Numbered from the stretch's first letter, positions 1 to 8,519 are shown. The stretch: DNA of 64,000 nucleotides from Deinococcus betulae (GCF_020166395.1 NZ_JAIQXU010000002.1:186001-250000); one strand, 5' to 3'. The notes: generated by a model from the sequence alone, not told the origin. Numbers and translations: made by a program.

Positions 1-2
1 TG

Positions 3-875
3 CGGGTGGCGTTGCTGCGGGGCCTGTGGAGCCATCTGGGCCAGGCTGAGACGTGGCCCGTGCTGCTGGCCGCCGCGCAGTCGGGAGATGCGGCCCTGAG
101 CAGCGGCCTCGTGCGGCTGCCGGGTCAGGCGCTGACGGGTCACAGTGGCCGCGAGTACCTGGCCCTCGTGCAGGCTCTGCTGGGTCACCCAGACGCGACG
201 GTCCGCCTGGCCACCCTGCACTTTCACCAGCCTCTGACAGACCCTGAGCGAATCCTCTTGCCTACTCTGTTGTGGCGCCTGACCTCCCCCTACCCAGAAG
301 AAACGACCGCGTCTGCGGGGGTGATTTTCGCCTCCTACGGGACCCCGGATGCCCAGGCCATCGGCGAGGCCTTCCGGCAGCTCCTATCAGATCGCCGTGC
401 TCTGCGGGCTGCTACCCAGGCCCTTCAGGCGATGGCGGCGAGCAGCCCGCACCGAAATGCCCCCTTGATTCAAGCGGTGCTAGCAGCACTTGCCTCTGAC
501 CCGCTAACCCTGAGCCTTCAGGTTCAGTTGGCGGTGGCGGCCGAACCCTGGCCCGCTCTGGGGGCGCGGCTCCAGCATTGGACCGAGCAGGGACAACTTC
601 ACGCCGAAGCGCTGATGGCGGGCGTGACTGCTCTCAAGCAGGTCCACCAGCGGCCGGACGTTGGCGCCGTGCCAGCCCTTCAAACTGTCCTCCGCACCGG
701 CAACGAGTTTGCCCGGCGTCTGGCGCTGGAGGTGCTGATTCTGGAGGCTACTGCTCTGGGCGGCTGGACGGCCGAGCGGTTGCGTCAGCTCCAGGCCTAC
801 CGGGCTGATCCGTCCCCCCTGGTCGCGGGCGCCGCCCAGTTCACGCTGCCAGAGACGGAGCAGGCCACGACGTAA
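3..875 (+). CDS. HEAT-repeat-like protein, 5' end cut by window edge
   Basis: The frame is open from the left edge and no ribosome binding site is visible before the first GTG at 6, so the N-terminus probably lies outside the window. The visible 290 residues are an all-helical, Ala/Leu-rich series of roughly 30-40 residue units (for example LLGHPDATVRLATLHF and RTGNEFARRLALEVLILEA), the look of HEAT/Armadillo-type repeats that form a curved scaffold for protein contacts. No catalytic motif, signal peptide or membrane segment is visible in this part. The fold is inferred from pattern only; the partner and function are unknown. Confidence 0.6.
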   Translation, partial: RVALLRGLWSHLGQAETWPVLLAAAQSGDAALSSGLVRLPGQALTGHSGREYLALVQALLGHPDATVRLATLHFHQPLTDPERILLPTLLWRLTSPYPEETTASAGVIFASYGTPDAQAIGEAFRQLLSDRRALRAATQALQAMAASSPHRNAPLIQAVLAALASDPLTLSLQVQLAVAAEPWPALGARLQHWTEQGQLHAEALMAGVTALKQVHQRPDVGAVPALQTVLRTGNEFARRLALEVLILEATALGGWTAERLRQLQAYRADPSPLVAGAAQFTLPETEQATT

Positions 876-1272
876 CTGCGCACACGTAGCGTCCAGACGT
901 GAGCCGGCCTCTCCGATCCCTCAAACCGGACCTGCGGTTGACCGCTCCAGAAGCGAGCAGATAGGTTCAAGCGTGCTGTAGACAGGCGAGGGACGGCGTA
1001 CTAGTGGGGAAAATCTGGCTTTCGGTTTAGGTGAGGGCTCTGAAGCTCGGGCTTGGTCTTCGCGCCGCCTCCCCTGCGTTATCTGGCGGATGGTCAGAAC
1101 CTGAGCCGGAGGTTGTCGTGGGTGGCTCATGCGATACCAGAGCCTTTTAAAGCCTTCTCCTGCGTGGGCAGCCCTTGCGGCATCATTCATGGCGCCTTGG
1201 GATAAACCAGACCATGAGGTGTGTCGGGGCCGAGATGATGCGCAGGTCATTTCCTACCCCGGAGGTTCATCA
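876..1272. other. 397-bp intergenic stretch, no gene seen
   Basis: Between the HEAT-like gene and the glycosidase lipoprotein. Short open frames here lack ribosome binding sites and resemble nothing known. The distal part must hold the leader of the downstream gene (GGAGG at 1261-1265). No convincing -35/-10 pair was found. Confidence 0.5.
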
Positions 1273-3036
1273 ATGTCCTATGCGTCCCGCGTCACCCTGC
1301 CCCTGCTGTGTCTCACCACGCTTCTCGCCTGCGGCCGTACGCCTGAGAGCACCGACCCTTACGCCCTGTCTGTACTCAATGAAACGGCGGGCGCCCCGGC
1401 CACACCATTTGAACCGGGACCAATTCCTGCAGACCAGACCCGCGTTCGGGTGTCATTCATTGGGGACGTCCCTAACCTGCCGTCTATTGGGGTGAGGAGT
1501 GTCTTCCTGTGCGGCACGACATGTACAGCCACCGGAGTCAGTGGTGGCGTCCTGGCCGGCGATGACGGCACTGGCCGGGGCAAGCTCTTCAGTGACGTTA
1601 CGTTGCCTCCCAGCCGCATTGACCGGATCATCGTGCAGCCTGACCCGGCCGCTGGTCAGCCCGTGGCGTTCCGCACCCTGCAGTTGGCCCAGCCTATTAC
1701 CCTGCAAGCGGGCGAGCGTCAGGAAATCTTCCTGAGCCTTAGCACCGTCCGGCCTGGCGACGCCAGCGGCTTGGAAGTGACCTACCTGGGGACGGCGCCG
1801 CTGCCTCCAACGGCCGGCTCGGTGGTCGCCTACCGGCCTGACCGGGCGATGGCCTGGCCCGCCGGCAGCCCGATGGGCCTGGCGATGGCAGCGGGTAGCC
1901 TGAAAGAGGCGCAGCTGTTCGGTATGGAGCTCATTGACACAGGCGGGATTGCGCCGCGCGTGGCGGTGTGGCCTGCCCTGAAAACTCAGGACCCCATGAC
2001 AGTCACCCTCAAGGTCAACCGGGACCGCATTGCTAAGGGCCTGACAGCAGCGGACTACAAGGTGCAACTGGCCGATAAAACGACGCCCGCAGTGACCATG
2101 AACGGGGACACGCTGACTTTTCAGGCCAAGGATCTCAGCGGCGCTCAGGTGTATACCGACCGGAGTGTCATCGAAACCAGCAGCGGGGAGCGGATCGCTC
2201 TGCCGGGCAAGACCCTGAATACTGCGTCCATCTCGGCACAGGACACGTCGGCCTGTAAAAACAGCCTGACGGCCCGCCGGGCAGAGTACGAGCAGTATTT
2301 TGCGGACGGTACGGATGCTATCCGCATTTTTGACTGCGAGAACGTGGCGCCCTACGTTCATATCGTGCTGATTGACCGCTCCAACCGTGGCCGCACCGTG
2401 GACCTTCCGGTGACGCCCAGCGTGGATTACCCCGGCAAGTATGTGCTGCGCCCAATCACGTCTCACGGCACAGGCGCCGTGGTGGCCATCAACGGCTTCA
2501 CCTGGGACGGCGACAAAGGGACTTACATGGGCACGGGGTACGGTACGCCGCTGGGCACGCTGATTACAGCGGGCACAGTGCGCAAGAAAACCTCGACGAC
2601 CGAAGCCATCTTGGGCTTCCAGATGCAGCCAGCCGACCGCTCAAAGGGTACGTCCGCTGAGTTTTTCGTCGGCGCGAGCACATCGCTGAATTTCGGCACA
2701 CACAACTACAACGTCATCGGCTCAACCACGTCGGTCATTCGCAACGGCGCCTGCAACCCTAACCTTGACACCACGAGCGTCAACCGCTGGAGCGCCGTAG
2801 GCATCGGCCTCAACCGCATGGCGTTGGTGTCGTCCACAAGCAGCGGGACTTCGTCGCCAAGAGACCTGTGCAGTGTGTTTGAAGGCCTGGGCTACTTGAA
2901 CGGCGCCATTCGCCTGGACGGGGGCCCGTCGGCGGCTATGGCCTGGCTGGGCCAGCACATCAACCCTTTGACGGGGTCGGACTACTACGCTTTTGGCAAT
3001 GCGCGCAACATCCTCAACGCCCTCGTCTGGAAATGA
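1273..3036 (+). CDS. phosphodiester glycosidase (NAGPA-domain) lipoprotein
   Basis: 587 residues from ATG 1273, chosen because GGAGG sits 8 bases upstream and the protein then opens with a lipoprotein signal ending LLAC (Cys20). The C-terminal third carries the pattern of the phosphodiester glycosidase family (the family of the mammalian mannose-6-phosphate uncovering enzyme): a central VVAINGFTW segment, a GIGLNRMALV strand and a terminal AIRLDGGPSAAM motif in which Asp and the Gly pair are typical. Related bacterial proteins are exported and linked to cell-surface polysaccharide, but substrate cannot be read here. Residues ~25-330 are beta-rich and unrecognised. The frame stays open upstream to 1129, but that extension would bury the signal peptide. 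Confidence 0.8.
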   Translation: MSYASRVTLPLLCLTTLLACGRTPESTDPYALSVLNETAGAPATPFEPGPIPADQTRVRVSFIGDVPNLPSIGVRSVFLCGTTCTATGVSGGVLAGDDGTGRGKLFSDVTLPPSRIDRIIVQPDPAAGQPVAFRTLQLAQPITLQAGERQEIFLSLSTVRPGDASGLEVTYLGTAPLPPTAGSVVAYRPDRAMAWPAGSPMGLAMAAGSLKEAQLFGMELIDTGGIAPRVAVWPALKTQDPMTVTLKVNRDRIAKGLTAADYKVQLADKTTPAVTMNGDTLTFQAKDLSGAQVYTDRSVIETSSGERIALPGKTLNTASISAQDTSACKNSLTARRAEYEQYFADGTDAIRIFDCENVAPYVHIVLIDRSNRGRTVDLPVTPSVDYPGKYVLRPITSHGTGAVVAINGFTWDGDKGTYMGTGYGTPLGTLITAGTVRKKTSTTEAILGFQMQPADRSKGTSAEFFVGASTSLNFGTHNYNVIGSTTSVIRNGACNPNLDTTSVNRWSAVGIGLNRMALVSSTSSGTSSPRDLCSVFEGLGYLNGAIRLDGGPSAAMAWLGQHINPLTGSDYYAFGNARNILNALVWK

Positions 3037-3149
3037 CAGGGTTCCGCTGAGGCTCTGTCACGTTCAGATGAACGGTGCGACGAGACCCAGAGCGGTTGAA
3101 TCCAGCAGTCTTCGGCCACTTTGAGACGAAGAGATGAAGTACAGCAGAC

Positions 3150-3176
3150 AGCGGCGGCCACAGTATGGCCGCCGCT
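3150..3176. terminator. hairpin between convergent genes
   Basis: Perfect 11-bp inverted repeat (AGCGGCGGCCA / TGGCCGCCGCT) with a 5-base loop, between the convergent glycosidase and GH18 genes, 19 bases past the GH18 stop. No long T tract follows on either strand, so termination is inferred from position and stem strength. Confidence 0.6.
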
Positions 3177-3194
3177 GGCGCTGTGCTGTCGGCT

Positions 3195-4304
3195 TTACCG
3201 GGTCAGCGGGCCAAACTGCTGGGCGAAAGGCGAGCCCTGCTGCACGTCCCAGTCGAGGCGCCAGTCGAACGCTCCACGGAGACCGAGGAAGCGACTTTTT
3301 ACCTGAGAAAACGTATTGACCGCCGAACCGATGGTCCAGTAGTTGGCCAGCCCCGGATTCACGCCAAAGCCCACCACCACATGGTCTGCCCCCAGGAGAT
3401 TGACCCACATTTGCAGGTTGTTCTGCAGGTAAGTTGGGTCGTTCAGCTGTGGTCCGTCGTAGTACTGCGGCGCGCAGTAGTCGAGTGCGCCAGCCGTCAG
3501 CATGGCTTTGCAAAACTGCTGATCGGCGGTATTCCACGGCGCAGGCGGCGCGGTGATGAGGAAGCCGGGATGCCGGCGTTTCAACTCCTGACCAATCCAG
3601 ATCATTTCACTGGTGTTCGGTGCTGCGTCGCCCTCAAATGTGTTGAAGTCTAGGCCATCAAAGCCGCCCCAGGCCTGATAGAGCTTGTCCACGCTGTTGA
3701 CAAAAGTGGTCGAGACGGCGCGGGTGGTAAACCGGATGGCGTTTCCGGCGCCGCCCACCGAAAGCAGCACCTTGCGCTTCTGAGTGGAGCGGACGTACTG
3801 GAGATCTGCCGTCCAGTTCGTCCAGGCACCGCTGCCATTAGGCGGTGGATCAAACTTGAGGGTGCCGGCCGGCTGCCCTGGCGCGTTCGTCGCTGCAAAA
3901 AGGTAAATCAGAGTGTAGTTAGGGTGAATCTCCCGAAGCCTCGGGGCATTCGGCGCAAAGGTGGCGTAATACGTGCCCAGCACCTTATTCCCAGAAGACG
4001 GCCCGCTGCAGGTGGTGGGCTGCCAGTACCAGGTGCTGATGGTGGGATCGGTCTTGTCGCTGCCCCCCGCCGTCGCGTTGACGAGCTTGTAGTACCGGCC
4101 ATTGGCGGGGTACAGGACGGTGGTGCCCAGGGTGTAGGTCGTGTTGGCCTGCCAGGTTTGAAAGGTGCAGGCAGCGGCCTGCGCTGAGAAAGCCGCGCGC
4201 TGCAGCGCCACCGCCACGCCGCTGGCTAGGGGTGGTTGGCTGCTGCACGCCACGACACCAGCGCTCAGGAGAAGGGCAGAAACAAGGTGGGGGAGCGAAC
4301 GCAT
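3195..4304 (-). CDS. GH18 chitinase-like lipoprotein with chitin-binding module
   Basis: 369 residues from the ATG at 4304, preceded by GGAGGT five bases away; a longer open frame to 4457 would bury the signal. Lipobox VVAC (Cys20). Residues ~46-99 form a CBM5/12-like chitin-binding module (WQANTTYTLG, then STWYWQP). Residues ~107-369 resemble the GH18 TIM barrel: LLSVGG (181-186) matches the family SxGG motif and GFDGLDFNTFEGD (214-226) sits where DxxDxDxE is expected. The usual third Asp is Asn221 and the Glu (224) is one residue late, so hydrolytic activity is uncertain. The product is expected on the cell surface, beside a GH19 chitinase with a near-identical binding module, which suggests chitin or related glycan breakdown. 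Confidence 0.8.
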   Translation of the reverse strand: MRSLPHLVSALLLSAGVVACSSQPPLASGVAVALQRAAFSAQAAACTFQTWQANTTYTLGTTVLYPANGRYYKLVNATAGGSDKTDPTISTWYWQPTTCSGPSSGNKVLGTYYATFAPNAPRLREIHPNYTLIYLFAATNAPGQPAGTLKFDPPPNGSGAWTNWTADLQYVRSTQKRKVLLSVGGAGNAIRFTTRAVSTTFVNSVDKLYQAWGGFDGLDFNTFEGDAAPNTSEMIWIGQELKRRHPGFLITAPPAPWNTADQQFCKAMLTAGALDYCAPQYYDGPQLNDPTYLQNNLQMWVNLLGADHVVVGFGVNPGLANYWTIGSAVNTFSQVKSRFLGLRGAFDWRLDWDVQQGSPFAQQFGPLTR

Positions 4305-4364
4305 TTCTACCTCCAGCATGGGCCAGCTGCTGGTCAGGTCAAGTGACTCCCCCAGTCCTGGCGA

Positions 4365-4505
4365 CTCATACAGACTCTGGTTCAATTGTTCACAGAAACG
4401 ATTTAACCCGAGCACAGCGAGAAGGAGAACAACGGGTTCCGGGCGTGGAGCGGACACATCGGGAAAGGACCGATGTGTCCGCGAAGCAGACGGAATCCGT
4501 ATCAG
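4365..4505 (-). repeat. dispersed intergenic repeat, copy A (141 bp)
   Basis: Reading the minus strand: CTGATACGGATTCC at one end, a hairpin with a 13-bp stem (GCGGACACATCGG / CCGATGTGTCCGC) and 7-base loop, a core CTCCACGCCCGGAACCCG, a TTCTCCTTCTCG tract, and GAACCAGAGTCTGTATGAG at the other end. The ends form an imperfect inverted repeat around ATAC. Copies lie at 29534-29615, 36692-36826 and 57500-57643. This copy sits between the GH19 and GH18 genes and its end supplies the TGA stop of the GH19 gene. Confidence 0.8.
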
Positions 4506-5650
4506 CAGGTCAGATTATTGCCCGTAGGAACACCCAGGCGCCCGGCAAAATCCGTGTAGTAGCGGCCTCGGTTCAGCATGCCTTCGCGTCCGGGCCCGCC
4601 GTTACATTCAATGCCCCCGTTGATCGCGCGGATCGTTTCCCCGAAGCCCGCCCCGCTCACCATGGCGTCGTGGGGCGTGCGGGCGGCCTGCGCCCGCTGA
4701 GTCATCCAGTACCACAGCGCCGTTTTCCAGGCCACAGCCGAGTCCGTGGCCACGAGGTCCGGATTGTTCAGCAGGTCAATGCCCAGGGCCGCGCCGGCTG
4801 TGCGGTAGTTGTAGTCCCAGGACAGCTGCATCGGCCCGCGCCCGTAATACTGCTTGCCGCCGCAGTTGCCCGACGAGCAGTAGCTGTTCCAGTTGGCCTG
4901 GTTAATTTCCCGGATATAGACCAGGGCGCCGGTTTCCTGGTTGACGTTGGCCAGGAACGCGGCGGCTTCCTGCTTCCGGACCGTGTCGCTACCGGTATTC
5001 GCAAAGGCAGGGTAAGCCCGCATGGCCGTGGTCAGGCCAGCGTAGCTATAGAACGAATTGCGATTAGGGAACATCTGATTGAACAGGGCTTCAGACACCA
5101 CAAAGCCGCCAGACGAGGGGGGGGGCGTGGTGCTGCAGGTGGTGGGCTGCCAGTACCAGGTGCTGATGGTGGGGTCGGTGCCGTCACTGCCGTTACTGCC
5201 GACGTTGACCAGTTTGTAGTACTGGCCGTTGCCAGGATAACGCACGACCGTACCCAACGTGTAGTTCACGCCCCGAGTCCAGGTGGCTGCGTTGCAAGTG
5301 CTAGAGGGAGGCGGTGTCGTGGTGGGCGGGGGAGTCGTGGTCGGAGGCGGCGTGGTGCTGCCACAGCTGCTGATGACCGTCCAGGGCTGGCCGCTGCCGG
5401 CGGGGCCGTTCCGGGAAGCGGGCGAGTCACCCTGCGTCCAAAAGTTGGCCCGGTAGGCCTTCCCACTGGCAGTGACGGTGTCACCCTGAACGTAGGTGGC
5501 GCTGGACGACCAGACGGCGCAGGTAACGGCCTGGGCAGTGAGGTTCGTCGGGGCGGATGGTGCAGCGCCGCAGGCCATAAGGGCTGCCCCTAACGCCGTA
5601 GCGAAGAGGACTCGTGTAGACCAGTGGTGGGCAAATGAACGACTTAGCAT
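4502..5650 (-). CDS. GH19 chitinase lipoprotein with two chitin-binding modules
   Basis: 382 residues from the ATG at 5650 (GGAGG eight bases upstream; an open frame to 5797 lacks this). Lipobox LMAC (Cys27). Residues ~44-96 are a CBM5/12 module (CAVWSSSATYVQGD), 98-117 a Pro/Thr linker, 119-172 a second CBM (WTRGVNYTLG, STWYWQP), and ~182-382 the GH19 catalytic domain. NVNQETG supplies the likely general acid Glu239, EIN a second Glu at 248, and YYGRGPMQLSW (268-278) is the family signature. It should cleave chitin or related N-acetylglucosamine polymers outside the cell. The second CBM is almost the same as the one in the neighbouring GH18 protein. Confidence 0.92.
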   Translation of the reverse strand: MLSRSFAHHWSTRVLFATALGAALMACGAAPSAPTNLTAQAVTCAVWSSSATYVQGDTVTASGKAYRANFWTQGDSPASRNGPAGSGQPWTVISSCGSTTPPPTTTPPPTTTPPPSSTCNAATWTRGVNYTLGTVVRYPGNGQYYKLVNVGSNGSDGTDPTISTWYWQPTTCSTTPPPSSGGFVVSEALFNQMFPNRNSFYSYAGLTTAMRAYPAFANTGSDTVRKQEAAAFLANVNQETGALVYIREINQANWNSYCSSGNCGGKQYYGRGPMQLSWDYNYRTAGAALGIDLLNNPDLVATDSAVAWKTALWYWMTQRAQAARTPHDAMVSGAGFGETIRAINGGIECNGGPGREGMLNRGRYYTDFAGRLGVPTGNNLTC

Positions 5651-5749
5651 AGGACATTCCTCCAGAAAAACGGCTAAGGCTCGGCTGAAGCCGATGAACG
5701 CGGCGCTCAGATGAAGCAGCGGCCGAAAACGGACTGATTTGAGGCCGTT

Positions 5750-5778
5750 ACGGTAACATTTTTCTTCGCCGGAGGCAA
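5750..5778 (-). promoter_or_regulatory. candidate promoter of the GH19 chitinase gene
   Basis: On the minus strand, TTGCCT and TACCGT are separated by exactly 17 bases, about 95 bases before the start codon. The -10 overlaps the palindrome GTTACGGTAAC (5747-5757), which could be an operator. A second dyad, GGAAAATTATTTCC, lies just upstream at 5782-5795. Confidence 0.5.
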
Positions 5779-6173
5779 GTTGGAAAATTATTTCCACTCC
5801 GCCTTTCAGGCCGTTGATGGTCGCAGCTGGAATCCCGTGTCTCTACCTTTACAGTGCGCGAGCCGCATGGGCTGAGCCCATAACACCAACCGGTGCAGAC
5901 GAGAGCGAGCGCTGGGCTATGACGCCGCAAGATAACCAGAAGCAGGGAGACGCCTCACAGGTCAGGCAGTCCGTTTGCTGGCTGCTCAGCTCAGAACACT
6001 GTCGCGCCAGACAGAATAGGCTTCTGAAAAACGCTGGCTGCGCCGTAGTCAAATAGGGTCTCTGGTGATGTTTTTTCACCATCTCGGTGCGCCTGAGCTC
6101 GTCTTCGATTGACCTGAGTGCCGTATAACTTCAGCTTTTCGCTGTCCTCCAGAAGCTTGGAGGCCCAGGGCTT
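5779..6173. other. intergenic region between chitinase and kynurenine loci
   Basis: No gene is supported. It holds the AT-rich dyad at 5782-5795 and a short hairpin (GGTGA, loop TGTTTTT, TCACC) at 6064-6080. Short open frames on both strands have neither ribosome binding sites nor recognisable products. Confidence 0.5.
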
Positions 6174-6201
6174 TTGCGGTGTGCCCCTCGCGCGCTACCC
6201 T
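6174..6201 (+). promoter_or_regulatory. candidate promoter of the kynurenine operon (leaderless type)
   Basis: TTGCGG (6174-6179), a 16-base spacer and TACCCT (6196-6201) followed by six bases (GACCCT) and then ATG 6208. This is the -10 to start-codon spacing of leaderless Deinococcus transcripts, so transcription should begin at or next to the ATG of the short ORF that precedes kynU. Confidence 0.6.
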
Positions 6202-6207
6202 GACCCT

Positions 6208-6330
6208 ATGAACGCCTGCCCGCTGTCTGGAGCGCTGCGCCCACGCGCCGCTGCCAACGACATCGCGTGTGCCCTGCATGCCTGGTGGTGCGCCCAGCTG
6301 GGCCGGCCGATGAGCGCGCAGCACGGTTGA
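6208..6330 (+). CDS. putative leaderless Trp-containing leader peptide (40 aa)
   Basis: ATG 6208 to TGA 6328-6330, six bases after a TACCCT -10 box. The peptide begins MNACPLSGALRP and has two adjacent tryptophan codons (Trp26, Trp27) in HAWWCAQLGRP, ending 47 bases before the kynU start. A perfect palindrome, GCCCAGCTGGGC (6292-6303), directly follows the Trp codons. Tandem Trp codons in a short ORF next to tryptophan genes recall trp-attenuator leaders and the tnaC inducer peptide; here the downstream genes degrade tryptophan. Reality of translation and any regulatory role are inferred from position and composition. No clear terminator/antiterminator pair was found before kynU. Confidence 0.5.
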   Translation: MNACPLSGALRPRAAANDIACALHAWWCAQLGRPMSAQHG

Positions 6331-6377
6331 GCCTCTTTCGCCCGCTGCCGCCACCCGCCCTCACCAAGGAGCTACCC

Positions 6378-7625
6378 ATGACCACCCCTACTGTCCAGTT
6401 TGCTCTGGACCGACTGCCCGTTCCCGCCCACCTACTCGACCAGGATGCCCGCGACCCACTGGCCCACAAGCGTCAGGAATTTGTGCTGCCCGGCGGTGTG
6501 ATTTACCTCGACGGCAACAGCCTGGGTGCCCTGAGCCGCCGCGTAACCGAGCGCCTGACCCGCGTGACGACCCAGGAATGGGGACAGGCATTGATCGGCT
6601 CCTGGACAGCAGGCGCCGCCCAGGGACAAGACTGGATGGGCCTGCCTGACCGCGTGGCCGCCAAGCTGGCCCGCCTGATTGGCGCGCACCCCGATGAGGT
6701 GGCGGTGGGCGACAGCACCAGCGTCAATACCTTCAAGGCGCTGGCCGCCGCCCTGGCCACAGCGCACCCTGGCCGCCGCGTGATTCTGACCGATCAAGAC
6801 AACTTTCCCACCGACCTCTATGTGGCGCAGGGCCTGATTGGTTTGCTCGGCGAGCGGTACGAGCTGCGCCGCGTACCCGCCGACGACCTCGCCACGCACC
6901 TGAACAGCGAGGTGGCAGCTGTCCTGCTCACCCAGGTGGACTACCGCACCGGCCGCTGCCTGGAGCTGGCGGCGGTCAGTGCAGCGGCGCGCGCGGCGGG
7001 CGCCCTGACGGTCTGGGACCTGGCGCATTCGGCGGGCGCCTTTCCAGTCGAGCTGAACGCGGCGGGCGCCGACTTTGCGGTGGGCTGCGGTTACAAGTAC
7101 CTGAATGGCGGCCCCGGCGCCCCGGCCTTTCTGTTTGCCGCCCGCCGTCACCACGCGGCCCCAGTGGCCCTGAGCGGTTGGATGGGACACGCCGACCCCT
7201 TTGAGATGGCCCGCGACTTTCAGCCGGCTCCTGGCGCCCGCCGCTTCGTGACCGGCACGCCAATGGTCCTGAGCCTGAGCGCGCTAGACGCCGCCCTGGA
7301 CGTTTTTGAAGACGTGGATCTGCAGGCCCTACGGACCAAATCGCTGGCCCTGACCGATACGTTTATCGCACTGCTGGACCCGGTCAGCGAGCGCCTGGGT
7401 CTGACCCTGGTGACCCCGCGTGACCACGCCCAGCGCGGGTCCCAGGTCAGTTACCGTCACCCGGACGCCCGAGCCGTGATGGCTGAGCTGATTGCAGCGG
7501 GCATCGTGGGCGACTTCCGCACGCCAGACATTCTGCGCTTTGGCTTCACGCCGCTGTACCACTCGTTTGCCGATGTCTCCCGCGCCGCGCAGGGCGTGCA
7601 GGCGGTTCTGGAGGCCCGTGCATGA
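6378..7625 (+). CDS. kynU: kynureninase
   Basis: 415 residues from ATG 6378, with AAGGAG at 6366-6371. PLP-dependent fold-type I enzyme that splits L-kynurenine to anthranilate and alanine. Landmarks are VIYLDGNSLG (41-50), the phosphate-binding GDSTSVNTFK (111-120), WDLAHSAGA (213-221) with the cofactor-contacting Asp, and GCGYKYLNGGPG with the PLP Schiff-base lysine at 240. Length matches the family. It overlaps kynA by four bases (ATGA), so the two are translationally coupled. The formamidase that would link them in the pathway is not in this window. Confidence 0.96.
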   Translation: MTTPTVQFALDRLPVPAHLLDQDARDPLAHKRQEFVLPGGVIYLDGNSLGALSRRVTERLTRVTTQEWGQALIGSWTAGAAQGQDWMGLPDRVAAKLARLIGAHPDEVAVGDSTSVNTFKALAAALATAHPGRRVILTDQDNFPTDLYVAQGLIGLLGERYELRRVPADDLATHLNSEVAAVLLTQVDYRTGRCLELAAVSAAARAAGALTVWDLAHSAGAFPVELNAAGADFAVGCGYKYLNGGPGAPAFLFAARRHHAAPVALSGWMGHADPFEMARDFQPAPGARRFVTGTPMVLSLSALDAALDVFEDVDLQALRTKSLALTDTFIALLDPVSERLGLTLVTPRDHAQRGSQVSYRHPDARAVMAELIAAGIVGDFRTPDILRFGFTPLYHSFADVSRAAQGVQAVLEARA

Positions 7626-8467
7626 CCCGGCAGGGCGCCCCCCACCCCGACGCCCCTGAACAGGCGCATACCGACTTTACCCGCAGCCTCAGCTACGGCG
7701 ACTACCTGCAACTGGACATCCTCAAGAGTGCCCACCAGCCGGTGACGGCGGCCCACGACGAGCACCTCTTTATTGCCGTTCACCACGTCTCTGAAGTCTG
7801 GCTGGAACTAATTATCCGCGAACTGCGTGCCGCCATGGCCCAGCTGGAAGGCGGCATCACCGACGCGCCGCTCAAGGGCCTGACCCGCGTAGTGCGCGCC
7901 CAGGAGCAGCTGACGAACGCCTGGGAAGTCCTGAAAACCATGACGCCGGCTGACTACCTGCAGTTTCGCCACGCTTTCGGGCAAGCGTCCGGCTTTCAAA
8001 GTGCCGCCTACCGCCATGTGGAATTTCTGCTGGGCAACCGGCACGCGGTCTTGCTCAAGCCGCACGAACACCGCCCCGAGGTGTACGGCCCCCTGCAAGC
8101 TGACCTGCTGGCTCCCAGCGTCTATGACCTGACTCTGCGCCTGCTCTCGGCACGCGGCCTGGCCATTCCGTCCGAGGTGCTGGCCCGCGACCTCACCTTG
8201 CCCCCCGTTCTGAATGAGGACGTGCTGGCCGCCTGGCTTCAGGTGTACCGCGACCCGGAACACTACTGGGACCTGTACGAACTGGCCGAAAAACTGCTGG
8301 ACGTAGAAGACAACTTTCGCCGCTGGCGCTTTAACCACATGACGACGGTGGAGCGCACGATTGGCTTTAAGCGTGGGTCAGGCGGAACCAGCGGCGCCGC
8401 GTACCTGCGCCGCGCCCTAGAAACGGTGCTGTTCCCAGAACTGTGGGAGATTCGGACACGGTTGTAA
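7622..8467 (+). CDS. kynA: tryptophan 2,3-dioxygenase
   Basis: 281 residues. Cytosolic heme enzyme that opens the indole ring of L-tryptophan with O2 to give N-formylkynurenine, the first step of the kynurenine pathway. The N-terminal YGDYLQLD and FIAVHHVSEVWLELI (50-64) are the substrate-pocket helices, and near the C-terminus RWRFNHMTTVERTIGFKRG carries the likely heme ligand His239, followed by the GTSGAAYLRR signature. Start ATG overlaps the kynU stop. Pairing with kynureninase fixes the function; anthranilate would be the product after formyl removal. Confidence 0.96.
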   Translation: MTRQGAPHPDAPEQAHTDFTRSLSYGDYLQLDILKSAHQPVTAAHDEHLFIAVHHVSEVWLELIIRELRAAMAQLEGGITDAPLKGLTRVVRAQEQLTNAWEVLKTMTPADYLQFRHAFGQASGFQSAAYRHVEFLLGNRHAVLLKPHEHRPEVYGPLQADLLAPSVYDLTLRLLSARGLAIPSEVLARDLTLPPVLNEDVLAAWLQVYRDPEHYWDLYELAEKLLDVEDNFRRWRFNHMTTVERTIGFKRGSGGTSGAAYLRRALETVLFPELWEIRTRL

Positions 8468-8484
8468 GGCGGTGAAAGAGAAGG

Positions 8485-8519
8485 AGCCGGAAGAGTGCTG
8501 ACTTCCGGCTTCTTCTTTT
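8485..8519 (+). terminator. intrinsic terminator after kynA
   Basis: 9-bp stem AGCCGGAAG / CTTCCGGCT with an 8-base loop, followed by TCTTCTTTTG, starting 18 bases after the kynA stop. This ends the kynurenine operon. Confidence 0.85.

Noticed and set aside
4232..5593. 453-codon plus-strand open frame across the chitinase genes
   Set aside because: The GH19 and GH18 genes on the opposite strand have domains, signal peptides and ribosome binding sites; this frame has none.
6064..6080. Hairpin GGTGA / TCACC as a terminator
   Set aside because: The stem is only 5 bp, the T run is in the loop, and no gene ends nearby on either strand.
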